Positions 34,146 through 45,042 of a DNA stretch of 64,000 bases are shown here, in pieces; the first letter of the stretch is position 1; each line of letters starts with the position of its first letter. The position numbers were made by a program, and so were the translations under genes. The notes beneath the pieces are model-generated. The model did no database searches, was not told the origin of the DNA, and saw nothing but the letters and a program-made list of their open reading frames with translations. The stretch comes from an uncultured Winogradskyella sp. Lineage in GTDB: Bacteria > Bacteroidota > Bacteroidia > Flavobacteriales > Flavobacteriaceae. The stretch spans positions 434,001 through 498,000 of the forward strand of contig NZ_CANMXL010000002.1 of NCBI RefSeq assembly GCF_947501905.1, written 5' to 3'.

Positions 34146-37100
34146 TTACATGTTTCTTCTATACTGTCCACCAACTTCAAATAATGCACTTGTTATCTGC
34201 CCCAAAGAACACACTTTGCAAACCTCCATTAAGGCTTCAAAAATATTCTGATTATTTACTGCTTTGTGTTGTAAATCTTTCAGTAACTCTGAAGTATCAT
34301 GAGCAGCATTCAAACTTTTTAAGGTTTGTATCTGGAACTCTTTTTCATCTTCTGTAGCTCTAATAACTTCTGCTGGTTGAACAGTTGGCGAGCCTTTGCT
34401 ACTTAAGAAGGTATTTACACCAATAATTGGAAATTCGCCATTATGCTTTAAAGTCTCATAATACAAACTTTCTTCTTGAATTTTACTACGCTGATACATA
34501 GTTTCCATAGCGCCTAAAACACCACCACGTTCAGTAATTCTATCAAACTCTAATAACACAGCTTCTTCAACCAAATCAGTTAATTCTTCGATAATAAAAG
34601 CACCTTGAATTGGGTTCTCATTTTTAGCTAAACCTAATTCTTTATTAATAATTAACTGAATAGCCATTGCACGACGTACAGACTCTTCTGTTGGCGTAGT
34701 GATAGCCTCATCATATGCATTTGTGTGTAGAGAATTACAGTTATCATTTATAGCATAAAGTGCTTGCAATGTAGTACGGATATCATTAAAATCAATCTCC
34801 TGAGCATGTAAACTACGTCCAGATGTTTGGATGTGATACTTAAGCATTTGCGCTCTTGGGTTTGCACCATATTTATTCTTCAACGCTTTTGCCCAAATAC
34901 GTCTCGCTACACGCCCAATTACTGAGTATTCTGGGTCGATACCGTTGGAAAAAAAGAACGATAGGTTTGGACCAAATTTATTAATATCCATTCCACGACT
35001 TAAGTAATACTCTACATATGTAAAGCCGTTAGAAAGTGTTAATGCCAATTGTGTAATAGGATTTGCTCCTGCTTCTGCTATATGATATCCAGAAATTGAC
35101 ACTGAATAAAAGTTTCTTATACCATTATTAATAAAATACTCTTGAACATCACCCATTAAACGTAATGCAAATTCTGTTGAGAAAATACATGTGTTTTGTG
35201 CTTGGTCTTCTTTTAAAATATCTGCTTGAACAGTACCTCTTACTTGAGCTATTGTTTTTTCTTTAATCTCTGCATATATATGATCTGGTAAAACTTGGTC
35301 TCCAGTAACTCCTAAAAGCATTAAGCCAAGCCCATTATTACCTTCAGGTAAATCGCCATTATATTTTGGACGTTGCTTCCCTTTATATATATCCGCTATT
35401 TTCTTTTCAACTTCTTTTTCTAAACCATTATCCTTTATATAAACCTCACATTGTTGGTCTATAGCTGCATTCATAAAAAAGCCTAGCAACATTGGTGCTG
35501 GTCCATTAATGGTCATACTAACAGAAGTCATAGCGTCTGCAAGGTTAAAACCTGAATACAATTTTTTAGCATCATCCAAGCAACAAATTGAAACACCCGC
35601 ATTACCTATTTTACCATATATGTCTGGTCTATAATCTGGGTCGTTTCCATATAAAGTCACGCTATCAAAAGCCGTAGATAAACGCTTTGCCGGCATACCT
35701 AAACTCACATAATGAAAACGTCTATTAGTACGTTCTGGACCACCTTCTCCGGCAAACATACGTGTTGGGTCTTCTCCTGTACGTTTAAATGGATATAAGC
35801 CTGAAGTGTAAGGAAACTCACCTGGTACATTTTCTTGTAACATCCATCTTAAAATATCTCCCCAAGCAGAATATTTTGGCAAGGCTACTTTTGGTATTTG
35901 AGTATGAGATAAAGACTCTGTATGCGTTTCTATTTTAATTTCCTTATCTCTTACTTTAAAAGAATAGATAGGATTTTTATAACGGTTTACTTTCTCGTCC
36001 CAACCAGTAATGACTTCCCAATTATAAGGATCTAAGTCCATTTTTACACGGTCGAATTCACCAATAAGCAGTTTTAAAAAATCTTTATTTTCACTTAAAT
36101 CTGTAGAACTAATATCTACTCCTGACTTATCAAGCTTAGGCATTGAACCAATAACTGATTCTATAGTCTTAAATATTCCATATAGCCTCTGAGCGACTTC
36201 AACTTGATTTGTAGCTGTTTGGTCATAAGCACGATTGCTTTCTGCAATTTCAGAAAGGTAACGCGTACGATTTGGAGGAATGACAAAAATCTTCTCACTC
36301 ATTTCTTTAGAAATCTCGAAAGTAGATTTTAACTCTGCATCTGTTTTCTCTACTAATTTATCCATAATAGATTTGTAGAGCGTATTCATTCCTGGATCAT
36401 TAAATTGAGACGCAATTGTACCAAAAACAGGCAAATCATCTTGATGAACATCCCAAAGATTATTATTACGCATGTATTGCTTCTTCACATCACGTAATGC
36501 ATCTAATGCGCCTCTTTTATCAAACTTATTGATAGCCACTAAATCAGCAAAATCTAGCATGTCAATTTTTTCTAGCTGTGTTGCTGCACCAAATTCTGGC
36601 GTCATTACATATAAAGCTACATCGCTATGCTCCATGATTTCAGTATCAGACTGACCAATACCTGAGGTTTCAAGGATAATTAAATCATATTCAGCAGCTT
36701 TTAATACTTCAATCGCTTCACTTACATATTTTGATAATGCCAAGTTAGATTGACGTGTTGCTAAACTACGCATATAAACTCGTGGAGAATTAATGGCATT
36801 CATTCTTATTCTATCACCTAATAAAGCACCACCTGTCTTTCGTTTTGAAGGATCAACGGAGATAAGACCTATTGTCTTCTCTGGAAAATCAATTAAAAAA
36901 CGTCTTACAAGCTCATCTACTAAAGACGATTTACCAGCACCTCCAGTTCCTGTAATTCCTAAAACTGGTGTTTTAGATGTTTTATTTTTTTCCTCTATAA
37001 TACTTAATGCATCTTTTGCAACATCAGGAAAATTTTCTGCTGAAGAAATAACACGCGCAATATCTTTTGAGTTTTTTTGATTTAAATGGTTGACTTCTCC

Positions 37101-37556
37101 ATTTAGATTATCTCCAATTGCATAATCAGATTTCTCTACCAAATCATTAATCATACCTTGTAAACCTAATTCTCTTCCATCGTCTGGGGAATAGATACGG
37201 GTAATACCATAATCCATTAAATCTTTAATCTCTTCTGGTAAGATAACACCGCCTCCGCCGCCAAAAATTTTAATATGCCCAGCTCCCTTTTCATTAAGTA
37301 AGTCATACATATATTTAAAGTACTCATTATGACCACCTTGATAAGAAGTCATTGCAATAGCATTAGCATCTTCTTGAATTGCCGTATTTACCACTTCTTC
37401 TACACTACGATCATGACCTAAATGTATTACCTCAACACCTGTAGATTGTATAATGCGGCGCATGATATTAATTGCAGCATCATGCCCATCAAAAAGTGAG
37501 GCAGCAGTAACTATACGTACTTTATGTTTTGGTTTATATGGTGCGACTTGTTCCAT
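34146..37556 (-). CDS. icmF: Isobutyryl-CoA mutase fused (IcmF)
   Basis: This coenzyme B12-dependent mutase of 1136 residues should interconvert isobutyryl-CoA (or a similar branched acyl-CoA) and n-butyryl-CoA. The order is that of IcmF: an N-terminal B12-binding domain with the cobalt-ligand His25 in [13 protein letters not shown], a MeaB-like GTPase chaperone domain with its P-loop near residue 205 (GTGGAGKSS) and NKFDKRG guanine-binding site, then the mutase TIM barrel ([26 protein letters not shown]). The Phe in YPFKR is as expected for isobutyryl- rather than methylmalonyl-CoA mutases. It heads a two-gene unit. A B12-binding-type receptor lies 4 kb away. Confidence 0.9.
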   Translation of the reverse strand: MEQVAPYKPKHKVRIVTAASLFDGHDAAINIMRRIIQSTGVEVIHLGHDRSVEEVVNTAIQEDANAIAMTSYQGGHNEYFKYMYDLLNEKGAGHIKIFGGGGGVILPEEIKDLMDYGITRIYSPDDGRELGLQGMINDLVEKSDYAIGDNLNGEVNHLNQKNSKDIARVISSAENFPDVAKDALSIIEEKNKTSKTPVLGITGTGGAGKSSLVDELVRRFLIDFPEKTIGLISVDPSKRKTGGALLGDRIRMNAINSPRVYMRSLATRQSNLALSKYVSEAIEVLKAAEYDLIILETSGIGQSDTEIMEHSDVALYVMTPEFGAATQLEKIDMLDFADLVAINKFDKRGALDALRDVKKQYMRNNNLWDVHQDDLPVFGTIASQFNDPGMNTLYKSIMDKLVEKTDAELKSTFEISKEMSEKIFVIPPNRTRYLSEIAESNRAYDQTATNQVEVAQRLYGIFKTIESVIGSMPKLDKSGVDISSTDLSENKDFLKLLIGEFDRVKMDLDPYNWEVITGWDEKVNRYKNPIYSFKVRDKEIKIETHTESLSHTQIPKVALPKYSAWGDILRWMLQENVPGEFPYTSGLYPFKRTGEDPTRMFAGEGGPERTNRRFHYVSLGMPAKRLSTAFDSVTLYGNDPDYRPDIYGKIGNAGVSICCLDDAKKLYSGFNLADAMTSVSMTINGPAPMLLGFFMNAAIDQQCEVYIKDNGLEKEVEKKIADIYKGKQRPKYNGDLPEGNNGLGLMLLGVTGDQVLPDHIYAEIKEKTIAQVRGTVQADILKEDQAQNTCIFSTEFALRLMGDVQEYFINNGIRNFYSVSISGYHIAEAGANPITQLALTLSNGFTYVEYYLSRGMDINKFGPNLSFFFSNGIDPEYSVIGRVARRIWAKALKNKYGANPRAQMLKYHIQTSGRSLHAQEIDFNDIRTTLQALYAINDNCNSLHTNAYDEAITTPTEESVRRAMAIQLIINKELGLAKNENPIQGAFIIEELTDLVEEAVLLEFDRITERGGVLGAMETMYQRSKIQEESLYYETLKHNGEFPIIGVNTFLSSKGSPTVQPAEVIRATEDEKEFQIQTLKSLNAAHDTSELLKDLQHKAVNNQNIFEALMEVCKVCSLGQITSALFEVGGQYRRNM

Positions 37557-38018
37557 TCGTAATACAATTGCTTTTTAGAGCTACAAATTTACTGAATTTA
37601 TAAAAATCATAGGCTTTTGTTATGAAATCTTTAAATCATAAAAAATCTTATTGTATTCCTATATTAATAATCATAGATGTATAGCTTGAATTATATAGTA
37701 TTTTGATTTTTGCAAAAAAAGAGAAAAGGCAAGATTTGATTTTTGATTATTACGCCTTAACAGCACAAAAAAGCATTTAATCGAAAAAAAATGATATTCA
37801 ACAACTGAGTGTTTTCTAAAATACTGAAGTTATTATTTTTTTGCTCGTTGATTATAAACTAATTAATAACTTTTATTCTCTAAAAAATTTGTTAAAATGT
37901 GTCAATTTTCTTACTTTTAAAATCGGCTTCTTTCTAAAAATCAACATTTTAAGAGATTTAACCAAAGAAATAAAAATTCTTAATTAATTAACACAAACCA
38001 TTTTAAACACCACAATTT
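37557..38018. other. Gene-free AT-rich spacer
   Basis: This stretch separates the divergent icmF and ompA-like genes and should contain both promoters. I see no ORF, clear terminator or convincing -7 box. A weak inverted repeat lies near 37801-37830. Confidence 0.5.
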
Positions 38019-39116
38019 ATGAAACAAAAACTATTATTAGTCTGCTTTTTAGCAAGTGTAGCTTTTACCTATGCTCAAGACTTACCATCTAATCCAACAC
38101 CGGGAAAATGTTATGTAAAGTGCATTACTAAAGATACTTTCAAAGAAGTTACTGATACTTATCAATCCTATCCAGAGTACAATACTTTAGATATAGTGCC
38201 AGCAACTTACAAAACTGTTGAAGAAAGAGTTTTAGTAAAAGAAGCTACAAAAAAGTTTGTATATGTCCCTGCGGTATATGAAACTGTTGAAGTTTCTTAT
38301 GTGAAGAAAGAAGGTCGTACAGATTTAAAAGTGGTACCAGCTACTTTTGGAACAAGTTCAAAAACTTACGAGACTTATCCATCTACATCTGGATGGGAGT
38401 ATAAAATTTTAGAAGATTGTCCTTCAGTAAATAAAGATGATTGTGTAGCTGCTTGTTTTGTTGAGTATCCAGCTCAGTTTAGAGAAGTTTCATTTACTAC
38501 TCTTGCTGCTGATGCTTCAACAAACAATATCCCTGTTCCAGAACAGACTACAACTTATAAAAAGAGAGTCATAAAAACTCCAGCTCGTGTAGATGAAATA
38601 GAAATACCTGCTGAATACACTACAATTAAAAGACAAGTAGTAGATACACCTGCAAAGGCAGTACCAACTACAGTAGCTTCAAAATCTGATTCAGTTGATA
38701 GAACAGTGTTAGACCAGAAAGGTGGAATTTCTTCATGGGAAGAAGTTGACTGTGAGTTGTTAGATCCAAACGTATTACCTGTATTTTATGAATTAGGAAG
38801 TGCTCGTTTAACTGCTGCATCTAAGAAAACTATAGATGAAACATTATTACCTATAATGAAAGATTCTAAAGTAAGCGTTGAGATTATGTCTCATACAGAT
38901 TCTAGAGGTAATGATGATTTTAATCAATCTTTATCGCAACAACGTGCTAACTCTGTAGTAAACTACTTAGTATCAAAAGGAATCTCAAGAAACCGATTAT
39001 CTGCTAGAGGTTTTGGAGAGTCTCGTTTAACAAACAGATGTTCTAACGGTGTAGATTGCTCTGAGGCTCAACACCAAAAAAATAGACGTACAGAATTTAG
39101 AGTTTTATCTAATTAA
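38019..39116 (+). CDS. OmpA-family protein with novel N-terminal region
   Basis: The 365-residue protein has a signal peptide (MKQKLLLVCFLASVAFTYAQ). The C-terminal 120 residues are an OmpA-like peptidoglycan-binding domain: VLPVFYELGSARLTAASKKT, EIMSHTDSRGNDDFNQSLSQQRA and RLSARGFGESR. The N-terminal 230 residues do not look like a classic 8-stranded barrel; they contain repeated VPATYKTVEERVLVKEA-like units (VPATYKT, VPAVYETVE, VPATFGT, IPAEYTTIK), spaced roughly 20-40 residues apart. It probably links the outer membrane to peptidoglycan. It is monocistronic. Confidence 0.86.
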   Translation: MKQKLLLVCFLASVAFTYAQDLPSNPTPGKCYVKCITKDTFKEVTDTYQSYPEYNTLDIVPATYKTVEERVLVKEATKKFVYVPAVYETVEVSYVKKEGRTDLKVVPATFGTSSKTYETYPSTSGWEYKILEDCPSVNKDDCVAACFVEYPAQFREVSFTTLAADASTNNIPVPEQTTTYKKRVIKTPARVDEIEIPAEYTTIKRQVVDTPAKAVPTTVASKSDSVDRTVLDQKGGISSWEEVDCELLDPNVLPVFYELGSARLTAASKKTIDETLLPIMKDSKVSVEIMSHTDSRGNDDFNQSLSQQRANSVVNYLVSKGISRNRLSARGFGESRLTNRCSNGVDCSEAQHQKNRRTEFRVLSN

Positions 39117-39143
39117 TCTCTGGATACTCTTTTTAAAATTGAT

Positions 39144-39171
39144 AAAGCACCTTTTTTAAGGTGCTTTTTTT
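39144..39171. terminator. Terminator of the ompA-like gene
   Basis: The stem AAAGCACCTT/AAGGTGCTTT with a T-run lies between the convergent ompA-like and thioredoxin genes. Confidence 0.88.
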
Positions 39172-40286
39172 GTTATAATGTATTGTGGATAATCTGTAGC
39201 TTCTTTTTTGACCTTAATCCCATATTCTTCAAGATTGCTTTGCATGAACTCAAAATATTTATAATGTATTTGCCAATCGTGTATACTATAAAGATGTTTA
39301 TCGTTTGAAGAAGATACAATTACAGGTAAATCAAGCGCTTTTGATAATTGATATGCCATATCTTTTATACTCACATTATCTGCTTGTATATCACTATCGC
39401 TAACCAAATATTTAGACTCAACATCTCCCCAGTTAATTTGTGTAGAGTTCCAAAAACTTGGGTTGTTAATTTTCAAAGTTATAACGTCTCCATTAGTAAT
39501 GCCTTCTGTAACTTGCAGTTTTAATTCATTTAAAACTTGTAAATCCATGTCTTCATTTTCAATTTCTGTCTTTTTTATATAAACATCATAGTGCTTATTT
39601 AATTCTGATGAAACTTGTATTTGATTTCTATTAACTTTAGACAAATAACTCAAGATATCTTTTACTTTACCATTTAATTTTAAGTAACCATTGCTATAGC
39701 TAACATTAAAATCTTCAGAACTTATTTTACTTAGTATAACTTCGATATTTTTTTTTGGTACATAATCTTTTTTTGAAAACTCTTTTCTGTTTATAACTTT
39801 CAAGAATTTTGACAATGGTTTTCTAGTTCTATTTTCTCTTAAAAATTGATTTAGTAACTGAGGTTTTAAATCTGATGGATGGCCTTGCCATAGCTTTTCT
39901 CCTTTTGCATTAAAAAGAATACCCTGTGGTAATGACCTAACGCCATATTTCTTGAAAGTACTACCGTAATCATCTATAGCAATAGTTAATAGTGTTGTGT
40001 TTTTATTAATAAATCGCTCAACTTTTGTTGGGTTCTCTTCTGATAAAGAAATCACATGAAAATCTTTGGGATATTGTTTTTGCAAAACAGTAAGCAATTT
40101 CTTTGCATAAACACATGGCCCACACCATGTTGCCCAAAAATCAACGAAATAGAGTTTGTTTGACTCCGTTTCTACAATTGTTGATTCTTGAAGTACCTCA
40201 GATACTCTTATCTGAGAATTAGCATAAAAACTTCCTGATAAAAATAGTAATGCAAATGCTATATTTTTGAATTTTAAATCTCTCAT
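39156..40286 (-). CDS. TlpA-like thioredoxin family protein
   Basis: I start at the ATG at 40286, which gives an N-terminal export segment (MRDLKFKNIAFALLFLSGSFYANSQ); the frame is open for 9 more codons. The 376-residue protein has a thioredoxin domain at about 35-150 with the active site Cys55-Gly-Pro-Cys58 in WATWCGPCVYAKK. The remaining 220 residues resemble repeated beta-alpha units without a known name. It probably reduces or shuffles disulfides in the periplasm. It has no operon partner. Confidence 0.84.
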   Translation of the reverse strand: MRDLKFKNIAFALLFLSGSFYANSQIRVSEVLQESTIVETESNKLYFVDFWATWCGPCVYAKKLLTVLQKQYPKDFHVISLSEENPTKVERFINKNTTLLTIAIDDYGSTFKKYGVRSLPQGILFNAKGEKLWQGHPSDLKPQLLNQFLRENRTRKPLSKFLKVINRKEFSKKDYVPKKNIEVILSKISSEDFNVSYSNGYLKLNGKVKDILSYLSKVNRNQIQVSSELNKHYDVYIKKTEIENEDMDLQVLNELKLQVTEGITNGDVITLKINNPSFWNSTQINWGDVESKYLVSDSDIQADNVSIKDMAYQLSKALDLPVIVSSSNDKHLYSIHDWQIHYKYFEFMQSNLEEYGIKVKKEATDYPQYIITKKAP

Positions 40287-40423
40287 AATTAAATCTTCAA
40301 CTCTATAAGTCAAATACCATGCTAAAATTAATATTTATAATCTAAAATATAAATATGGCTAAGATATAAACGCCAATTTTATGCATATATTTGAGAAAAA
40401 TTTTAAATAAAAATACTCCTGTC

Positions 40424-41128
40424 ATGAAAAAATCTATCCTACTTGTTTTCTTAGTCTTAATATTTTCATCATGTGCAGAACTACAGCAAGTTGTTAATCA
40501 ACTCCCGCAAACTGGACCTATTAGCAATACTGATATAGCTTCAGGCCTCAGACAAGCTTTAGACTTAGGAATAGATAAGCAGGTTAGTAAGCTCACCCAA
40601 AAAGATGGGTTCTTTAAAAATGAATTGGTAAAGATTTTACTCCCAGAAGAACTTCAGAAAGTTGATAAAACATTAAGGAATATAGGCTTGGGTAACTTAG
40701 CTGATGAAGGTTTGAAGATTTTGAATCGTGCAGCTGAGGATGCTGTAAAGGAGGCTACACCAATTTTTGTAAATGCTGTAAAGGGCATTACCTTTAACGA
40801 TGCCAAGAACATCTTACTTGGGAATGATGATGCAGCTACACAATATTTAACTTCAAGAACGCAAACTGAACTTTACAACAAGTTTAAACCTGTAATTAAT
40901 AACTCATTTAGTAAAGTCGGTGCAGATGAAATTTGGTCAAATCTAATTACAAAATACAATGCCTTACCGTTAACAAATAATGTCAATCCTGATTTAACAG
41001 ATTATGTAACCAGTGAAGCTCTAAAAGGTGTTTATACAATGATTGCCGTTGAAGAAAAGCAGATACGAACTAAAATCTCATCTAGAACTACAGATTTACT
41101 AAAGAAAGTATTTGCGCTACAAGATTAA
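40424..41128 (+). CDS. DUF4197 domain lipoprotein
   Basis: The ATG at 40424 opens a lipoprotein signal (MKKSILLVFLVLIFSSC); a TTG 33 bases earlier is in frame but is not needed. The 234-residue protein is the DUF4197 type: ISNTDIASGLRQALDLGIDK, FKNELVKILLPEELQKVDK, GITFNDAKNILLGNDDAATQYL. It is mainly helical and periplasmic or anchored. No function is known. It is divergent from the TlpA-like gene. Confidence 0.82.
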   Translation: MKKSILLVFLVLIFSSCAELQQVVNQLPQTGPISNTDIASGLRQALDLGIDKQVSKLTQKDGFFKNELVKILLPEELQKVDKTLRNIGLGNLADEGLKILNRAAEDAVKEATPIFVNAVKGITFNDAKNILLGNDDAATQYLTSRTQTELYNKFKPVINNSFSKVGADEIWSNLITKYNALPLTNNVNPDLTDYVTSEALKGVYTMIAVEEKQIRTKISSRTTDLLKKVFALQD

Positions 41129-41150
41129 AGAGCATATATAGTTTTACTAA

Positions 41151-41663
41151 TTACTTTCTTTTGTATAGTCCATCAAAAGCTACTGATATCTTTTCGCCTT
41201 CTTTAGTTTGGGTGATGACTTCCCAATATTGTCTTACTGTCCCATCTTCGTTATCAGTCCAAGTAACTCTATTTACAAACTTATCGCCATCTTTGTTTAA
41301 AGCTTCATCTGTTTGCAAAATCATCTGGTTTCCCTTCTTGTTACCTTTAAGATGAAGGCTTGCGCCTTGATTGTCTATCCAGACTTGTTCCCATTGTTTT
41401 GCTACAGCATTGTAAAAACTATGACTTGTACCTGTATAACCTGGAGTAGCACTAGTCCATCTTTCTTGAAGTACACATTTGCCCTCAATTAATTTTAGGT
41501 CATTCTCTCCGGCTTTATTTCCGTTTGGCAATGTCACATCCCATTGACCTTCCCAAAAAGCAAACTCTGCATGTTTCTCAGTACAACATGCACAATTATT
41601 ATTTTGGGCAAATAAATGAGACATAAAAATTATTGCAAAAAATGTAAAAATACTTTTTCTCAT
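41151..41663 (-). CDS. Exported lipocalin-like (DUF1579-type) protein
   Basis: The 170-residue protein has a signal peptide (MRKSIFTFFAIIFMSHLFAQ) and a Cys-rich start (NNNCACCTEKH). The rest is a beta-barrel-like domain starting FAFWEGQWDVTLPNGN, with WTSATPGYTGTSHSFYN and VRQYWEVITQTKEG, as in DUF1579 and similar small secreted proteins. It may bind a hydrophobic ligand; the role is unknown. It converges with the DUF4197 gene. Confidence 0.7.
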   Translation of the reverse strand: MRKSIFTFFAIIFMSHLFAQNNNCACCTEKHAEFAFWEGQWDVTLPNGNKAGENDLKLIEGKCVLQERWTSATPGYTGTSHSFYNAVAKQWEQVWIDNQGASLHLKGNKKGNQMILQTDEALNKDGDKFVNRVTWTDNEDGTVRQYWEVITQTKEGEKISVAFDGLYKRK

Positions 41664-41746
41664 AATGACATAGTTTGTTCTAAGTTATTAAACCATATTT
41701 AATTATATCCTAATGTTAACATAACATTTACAAGAAGAAAAGTCTT

Positions 41747-41830
41747 CATATTTGTAATGTAAGATATTAGTTAGTTTTTACATTATGTCAGTTAGTTAAT
41801 AAGCCGATATGCTAGTATCGGCTTTTCTTT
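41747..41830 (+). ncRNA. Possible ~70-nt small RNA with terminator
   Basis: CATATTTG (41747-41754) resembles a -7 box. The strong stem AAGCCGATA/TATCGGCTT with a T-rich tail (41801-41830) ends the unit. No ORF is inside. The hairpin could also end the minus-strand gene at 41831. Confidence 0.35.
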
Positions 41831-42613
41831 TTATACACTCAATGTCTCGAAATATTTATATGCATATTTAAGACGACTACCATACCAAGAAAATAGTTCG
41901 CCATCTACAAGGATAATTTCTTTTTTTGGAAAAGAATTCTTCAATTCTGCTATATGCTTTTCTTTAAAAGGAAAAGGTTCACTTGACAACATGATAACTT
42001 CTGCTTCTTTTAATTTTGAATGATTTAAAGAAACTTCAGGATATCTTGATTCAGTTTTAAAGACATTTTCAAAACCTGCTTCCGCAAGCATAACATCTAT
42101 AAAGGTATTTGAAGCAGCGACCATCCATGGGTTTTTCCAAATAAAGTATGCTACTTTCCTTTTTGATATGCCTTGAATTTTATTTTGAAAATACTTGCGT
42201 TCTTTCTTAATTTTAGAAATAAGTAATGTGGCTTTTTCTTTAACCTGAAAGATATCAGCATACATCTCAAACAACTCAAAAACATCGTTCAGATTATAAA
42301 TATCACTAATATGTATTGGGGCAATTTCTTTTAGAGTTTCAACAATTTCGAGGCTATTCTCTTCTTTATTACAGAGAATGATATCTGGGTTTAAGGCTTT
42401 TATCTTATCAACCTTAACATTTTTTGTACCACCAACAATGGTTTTCTGTTCTCTTAACTCTTTTGGATGAATACAGAATTTTGTAATACCAACGATTGAA
42501 TCTCTTATGCCTAAATCAACTAACAATTCAGTTTGTGAAGGCACTAAAGAAACAATTCGCTTTGGTCTCTCTCCAATATTAATTTGTCTATTGAGTTGAT
42601 CAGTAAATATCAT
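41831..42613 (-). CDS. Helical-backbone metal (cobalamin) receptor, BtuF-like
   Basis: The 260-residue protein has the substrate-binding-protein fold of the BtuF/helical-backbone family: PKRIVSLVPSQTELLVDLG, KALNPDIILCNKEENS and VAASNTFIDVMLAEAGFENVF. No signal peptide precedes it (MIFTDQLNRQIN), so as written it would be cytoplasmic, whereas BtuF is periplasmic. It is followed by no ABC partner. It is 8 bp downstream of pyrF, so they are co-transcribed. Binding of B12 or iron-siderophore is possible. Confidence 0.8.
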   Translation of the reverse strand: MIFTDQLNRQINIGERPKRIVSLVPSQTELLVDLGIRDSIVGITKFCIHPKELREQKTIVGGTKNVKVDKIKALNPDIILCNKEENSLEIVETLKEIAPIHISDIYNLNDVFELFEMYADIFQVKEKATLLISKIKKERKYFQNKIQGISKRKVAYFIWKNPWMVAASNTFIDVMLAEAGFENVFKTESRYPEVSLNHSKLKEAEVIMLSSEPFPFKEKHIAELKNSFPKKEIILVDGELFSWYGSRLKYAYKYFETLSV

Positions 42614-42621
42614 CAGAAGAC

Positions 42622-43437
42622 TTACTTGGCAAGTATTTCCTTCATTTCAGCTTGTAAGGCAAGTGCTTTATTTGTAGCAGCCTCAGCAAAATCTTCACTT
42701 TGCGAAGCATAAATAATACCTCTTGAAGAATTAATTAACAAGCCAACATCATCTGTCATTCCGTATTTACAGACATCTTGAAGGTCTCCGCCTTGGGCAC
42801 CAACACCAGGGACAAGTAAGAAATTCTCTGGAATAATTTGCCTTATTTCAGCCAAATATTCGGCTTTAGTAGCGCCAACTACATACATTAAATTCTCAGA
42901 ATTCTTCCAAGTCTTGGAGATTTTTAATACTTCTTTATAGACTTCAACACCATCAACAGTCTTAGTCTGGAAGTCATATGCGCCTTGATTAGAAGTTAAA
43001 GCAAGAAGTATGGTGTGCTTATCTTTAAACGCTAGAAACGGTTCTACAGAATCTTTACCCATATATGGTGCCACAGTGACACTATCAAAACCCAAATCAT
43101 CAAAAAAGGCTTTGGCATACATCGTACTTGTATTACCAATATCACCACGCTTTGCATCCGCAATAGTATAAATATCTGGGTGATTTTTATTAAGATAATT
43201 GATGGTTTTCTCTAGAGCTTGCCAACCTTTAATACCATAAGCTTCATAGAACGCTGTATTAGGTTTGTAGGCAACACATAAATGATGTGTGGCATCTATA
43301 ATTGCTTTATTAAACGCGAAAATCGGGTCTTCCTCTTTTAATAAATGCTTTGGAATTTTATCTAAATCTACATCCAATCCTATGCAAAGAAAGGATTGTT
43401 TTTTTTTGATTTGATTAATTAGTTGAGTAGTTGTCAT
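42622..43437 (-). CDS. pyrF: Orotidine 5'-phosphate decarboxylase
   Basis: This enzyme performs the last step of UMP synthesis, decarboxylating OMP. The 271-residue protein is of the longer PyrF type common in Bacteroidota and actinobacteria. The catalytic DxKxxD segment is [14 protein letters not shown], and [24 protein letters not shown] and [11 protein letters not shown] are conserved. It lies after prfA (with a terminator between) and before the BtuF-like gene. Confidence 0.95.
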   Translation of the reverse strand: MTTTQLINQIKKKQSFLCIGLDVDLDKIPKHLLKEEDPIFAFNKAIIDATHHLCVAYKPNTAFYEAYGIKGWQALEKTINYLNKNHPDIYTIADAKRGDIGNTSTMYAKAFFDDLGFDSVTVAPYMGKDSVEPFLAFKDKHTILLALTSNQGAYDFQTKTVDGVEVYKEVLKISKTWKNSENLMYVVGATKAEYLAEIRQIIPENFLLVPGVGAQGGDLQDVCKYGMTDDVGLLINSSRGIIYASQSEDFAEAATNKALALQAEMKEILAK

Positions 43438-43442
43438 TCTAT

Positions 43443-43466
43443 AAAAAAAGCCTCAAAAAGAGGCTT
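43443..43466 (-). terminator. Terminator of prfA
   Basis: Read on the minus strand, the stem AAGCCTC/GAGGCTT has a TTTTT loop and a seven-T tail. It lies between prfA and pyrF. Confidence 0.85.
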
Positions 43467-43471
43467 AGTAT

Positions 43472-44548
43472 TTAAATTACATCGTCGTTAGCTTTTAATA
43501 ACTCCGTATTTTCTGCTAACATTAATTCGTCTATTATTTTTTGGATATCACCATTGATGATATTTGATAAATCATAAAGCGTCAATCCTATTCTATGATC
43601 TGTAACACGTCCTTGAGGATAGTTATAGGTTCTAATTTTTGCACTACGGTCACCGGAACTTACCATACTTTTACGTTTTTCAGAATCAGCAGCTTGCTTT
43701 TTAGCCAATTCTAACTCATATAGACGTGAGCGTAATACCTTTAATGCTTTCTCTAAGTTCTTATGAGATGATTTCTGGTCTTGACAGCTTACAATCATCC
43801 CTGTAGGTTCGTGATGCAATTTAATTGCAGAATACGTTGTATTTACCGATTGCCCTCCAGGACCTGTCGATGTTGTACGCTCAATACGCACTTCAGTCAT
43901 ATCTAATTCCACATCAAACTCTTCAGCTTCTGGTAACACCATCACAGTTGCTGCACTTGTATGCACACGTCCTTGTGTTTCGGTTTGTGGCACACGTTGT
44001 ACACGGTGAACACCAGCCTCAAACTTCATAGTTCCATAAACATCTTCTCCTGATACTTCAAAAATAATTTCTTTAAAACCTCCAGATGTTCCTTCGCTAG
44101 TACTTACAACATCAACTCGCCATCCTTTATCGCTACAGTATTTTGAATACATACGGTACAAATCTCCAGCAAAAATACTAGCTTCGTCTCCACCTGTTCC
44201 TGCTCTAACTTCAACAACAACATTCTTAGCATCATCTGGATCTTTAGGTATGAGCATAAAACGAATCTCTTCTTCTAAAACTGGGACTTGCTCTTTTGCT
44301 TCTTCTAATTGCATTTTGGCCATTTCTACCATTTCTGCATCAGATCCATCTGCAATAATTTCTTCGGCCTCAGAAATATTATCTATTAGCTCTTTATAAA
44401 TTGCTCCTTTATCAACAATCTTTTTAAGGTCTTTGTATTCTTTATTGAGTTGCACATAACGCTTCTGGTCAGATATTATATCTGGCTGAATAATAAGGTC
44501 ATTAACCTCATCGAAGCGTTGTTTAACTATTTGTATTTTCTCTAACAT
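43472..44548 (-). CDS. prfA: Peptide chain release factor 1
   Basis: This translation termination factor recognises UAA and UAG. It is 358 residues, the normal length. The GGQ motif that reaches the peptidyl-transferase centre is in [16 protein letters not shown]. Domain segments [23 protein letters not shown] and [20 protein letters not shown] are typical, and the latter helps distinguish RF1 from RF2. Its own terminator follows. The unit is independent of hemK/prmC, which is not adjacent. Confidence 0.97.
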   Translation of the reverse strand: MLEKIQIVKQRFDEVNDLIIQPDIISDQKRYVQLNKEYKDLKKIVDKGAIYKELIDNISEAEEIIADGSDAEMVEMAKMQLEEAKEQVPVLEEEIRFMLIPKDPDDAKNVVVEVRAGTGGDEASIFAGDLYRMYSKYCSDKGWRVDVVSTSEGTSGGFKEIIFEVSGEDVYGTMKFEAGVHRVQRVPQTETQGRVHTSAATVMVLPEAEEFDVELDMTEVRIERTTSTGPGGQSVNTTYSAIKLHHEPTGMIVSCQDQKSSHKNLEKALKVLRSRLYELELAKKQAADSEKRKSMVSSGDRSAKIRTYNYPQGRVTDHRIGLTLYDLSNIINGDIQKIIDELMLAENTELLKANDDVI

Positions 44549-44663
44549 CTATCATCAAAAATTGAGGGATAAAAGTACAATAATTATTCATTTTTATTTT
44601 GGGTTTCTTTAGTACATATTAACAGTAAAAAATAATTAATAATAAACCACGTTAAAGAAGTAT

Positions 44664-44951
44664 ATGCATCGTCTCCTAGCTATACTTGCATTTTATAAAC
44701 CGTTTGTAGTTTGGTCTTTAATTGTTAATGCTTTGATTGGATTTTTAAACCCTCATCTAGCACCAGCGCTTATAACCAAATTGTTTCTAACGGTTTTTGC
44801 GTGGTATTATGTCCATGAAACCTCGCAACGGCGTAAATTAACCTTTTATAAAAATTTAGGAATTTCGCCGATAAAACTATTTTCGATTTTATTTATATTA
44901 GACAGTGTATTGACCATCATTTTCCTTACAGTTTTTAAGGAATTTACATAG
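44664..44951 (+). CDS. Small membrane protein next to an ABC ATPase
   Basis: The 95-residue protein has about three hydrophobic helices (FYKPFVVWSLIVNALIGF, ALITKLFLTVFAWYYVH, LFSILFILDSVLTIIFLTVF) and a basic loop (TSQRRKLTFYKNLG). It resembles the membrane part of a very small ABC transporter, the ATPase gene starting 91 bp downstream. I do not recognise a family. It is divergent from prfA. Confidence 0.65.
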   Translation: MHRLLAILAFYKPFVVWSLIVNALIGFLNPHLAPALITKLFLTVFAWYYVHETSQRRKLTFYKNLGISPIKLFSILFILDSVLTIIFLTVFKEFT

Positions 44952-45042
44952 CCTCGGCATTGCTCAGCTAACAAATTTTGACTTTAACACTAAACTATAT
45001 TTTAAAAACTAAAACCTCTAACAATGATATAATATTACTCAA

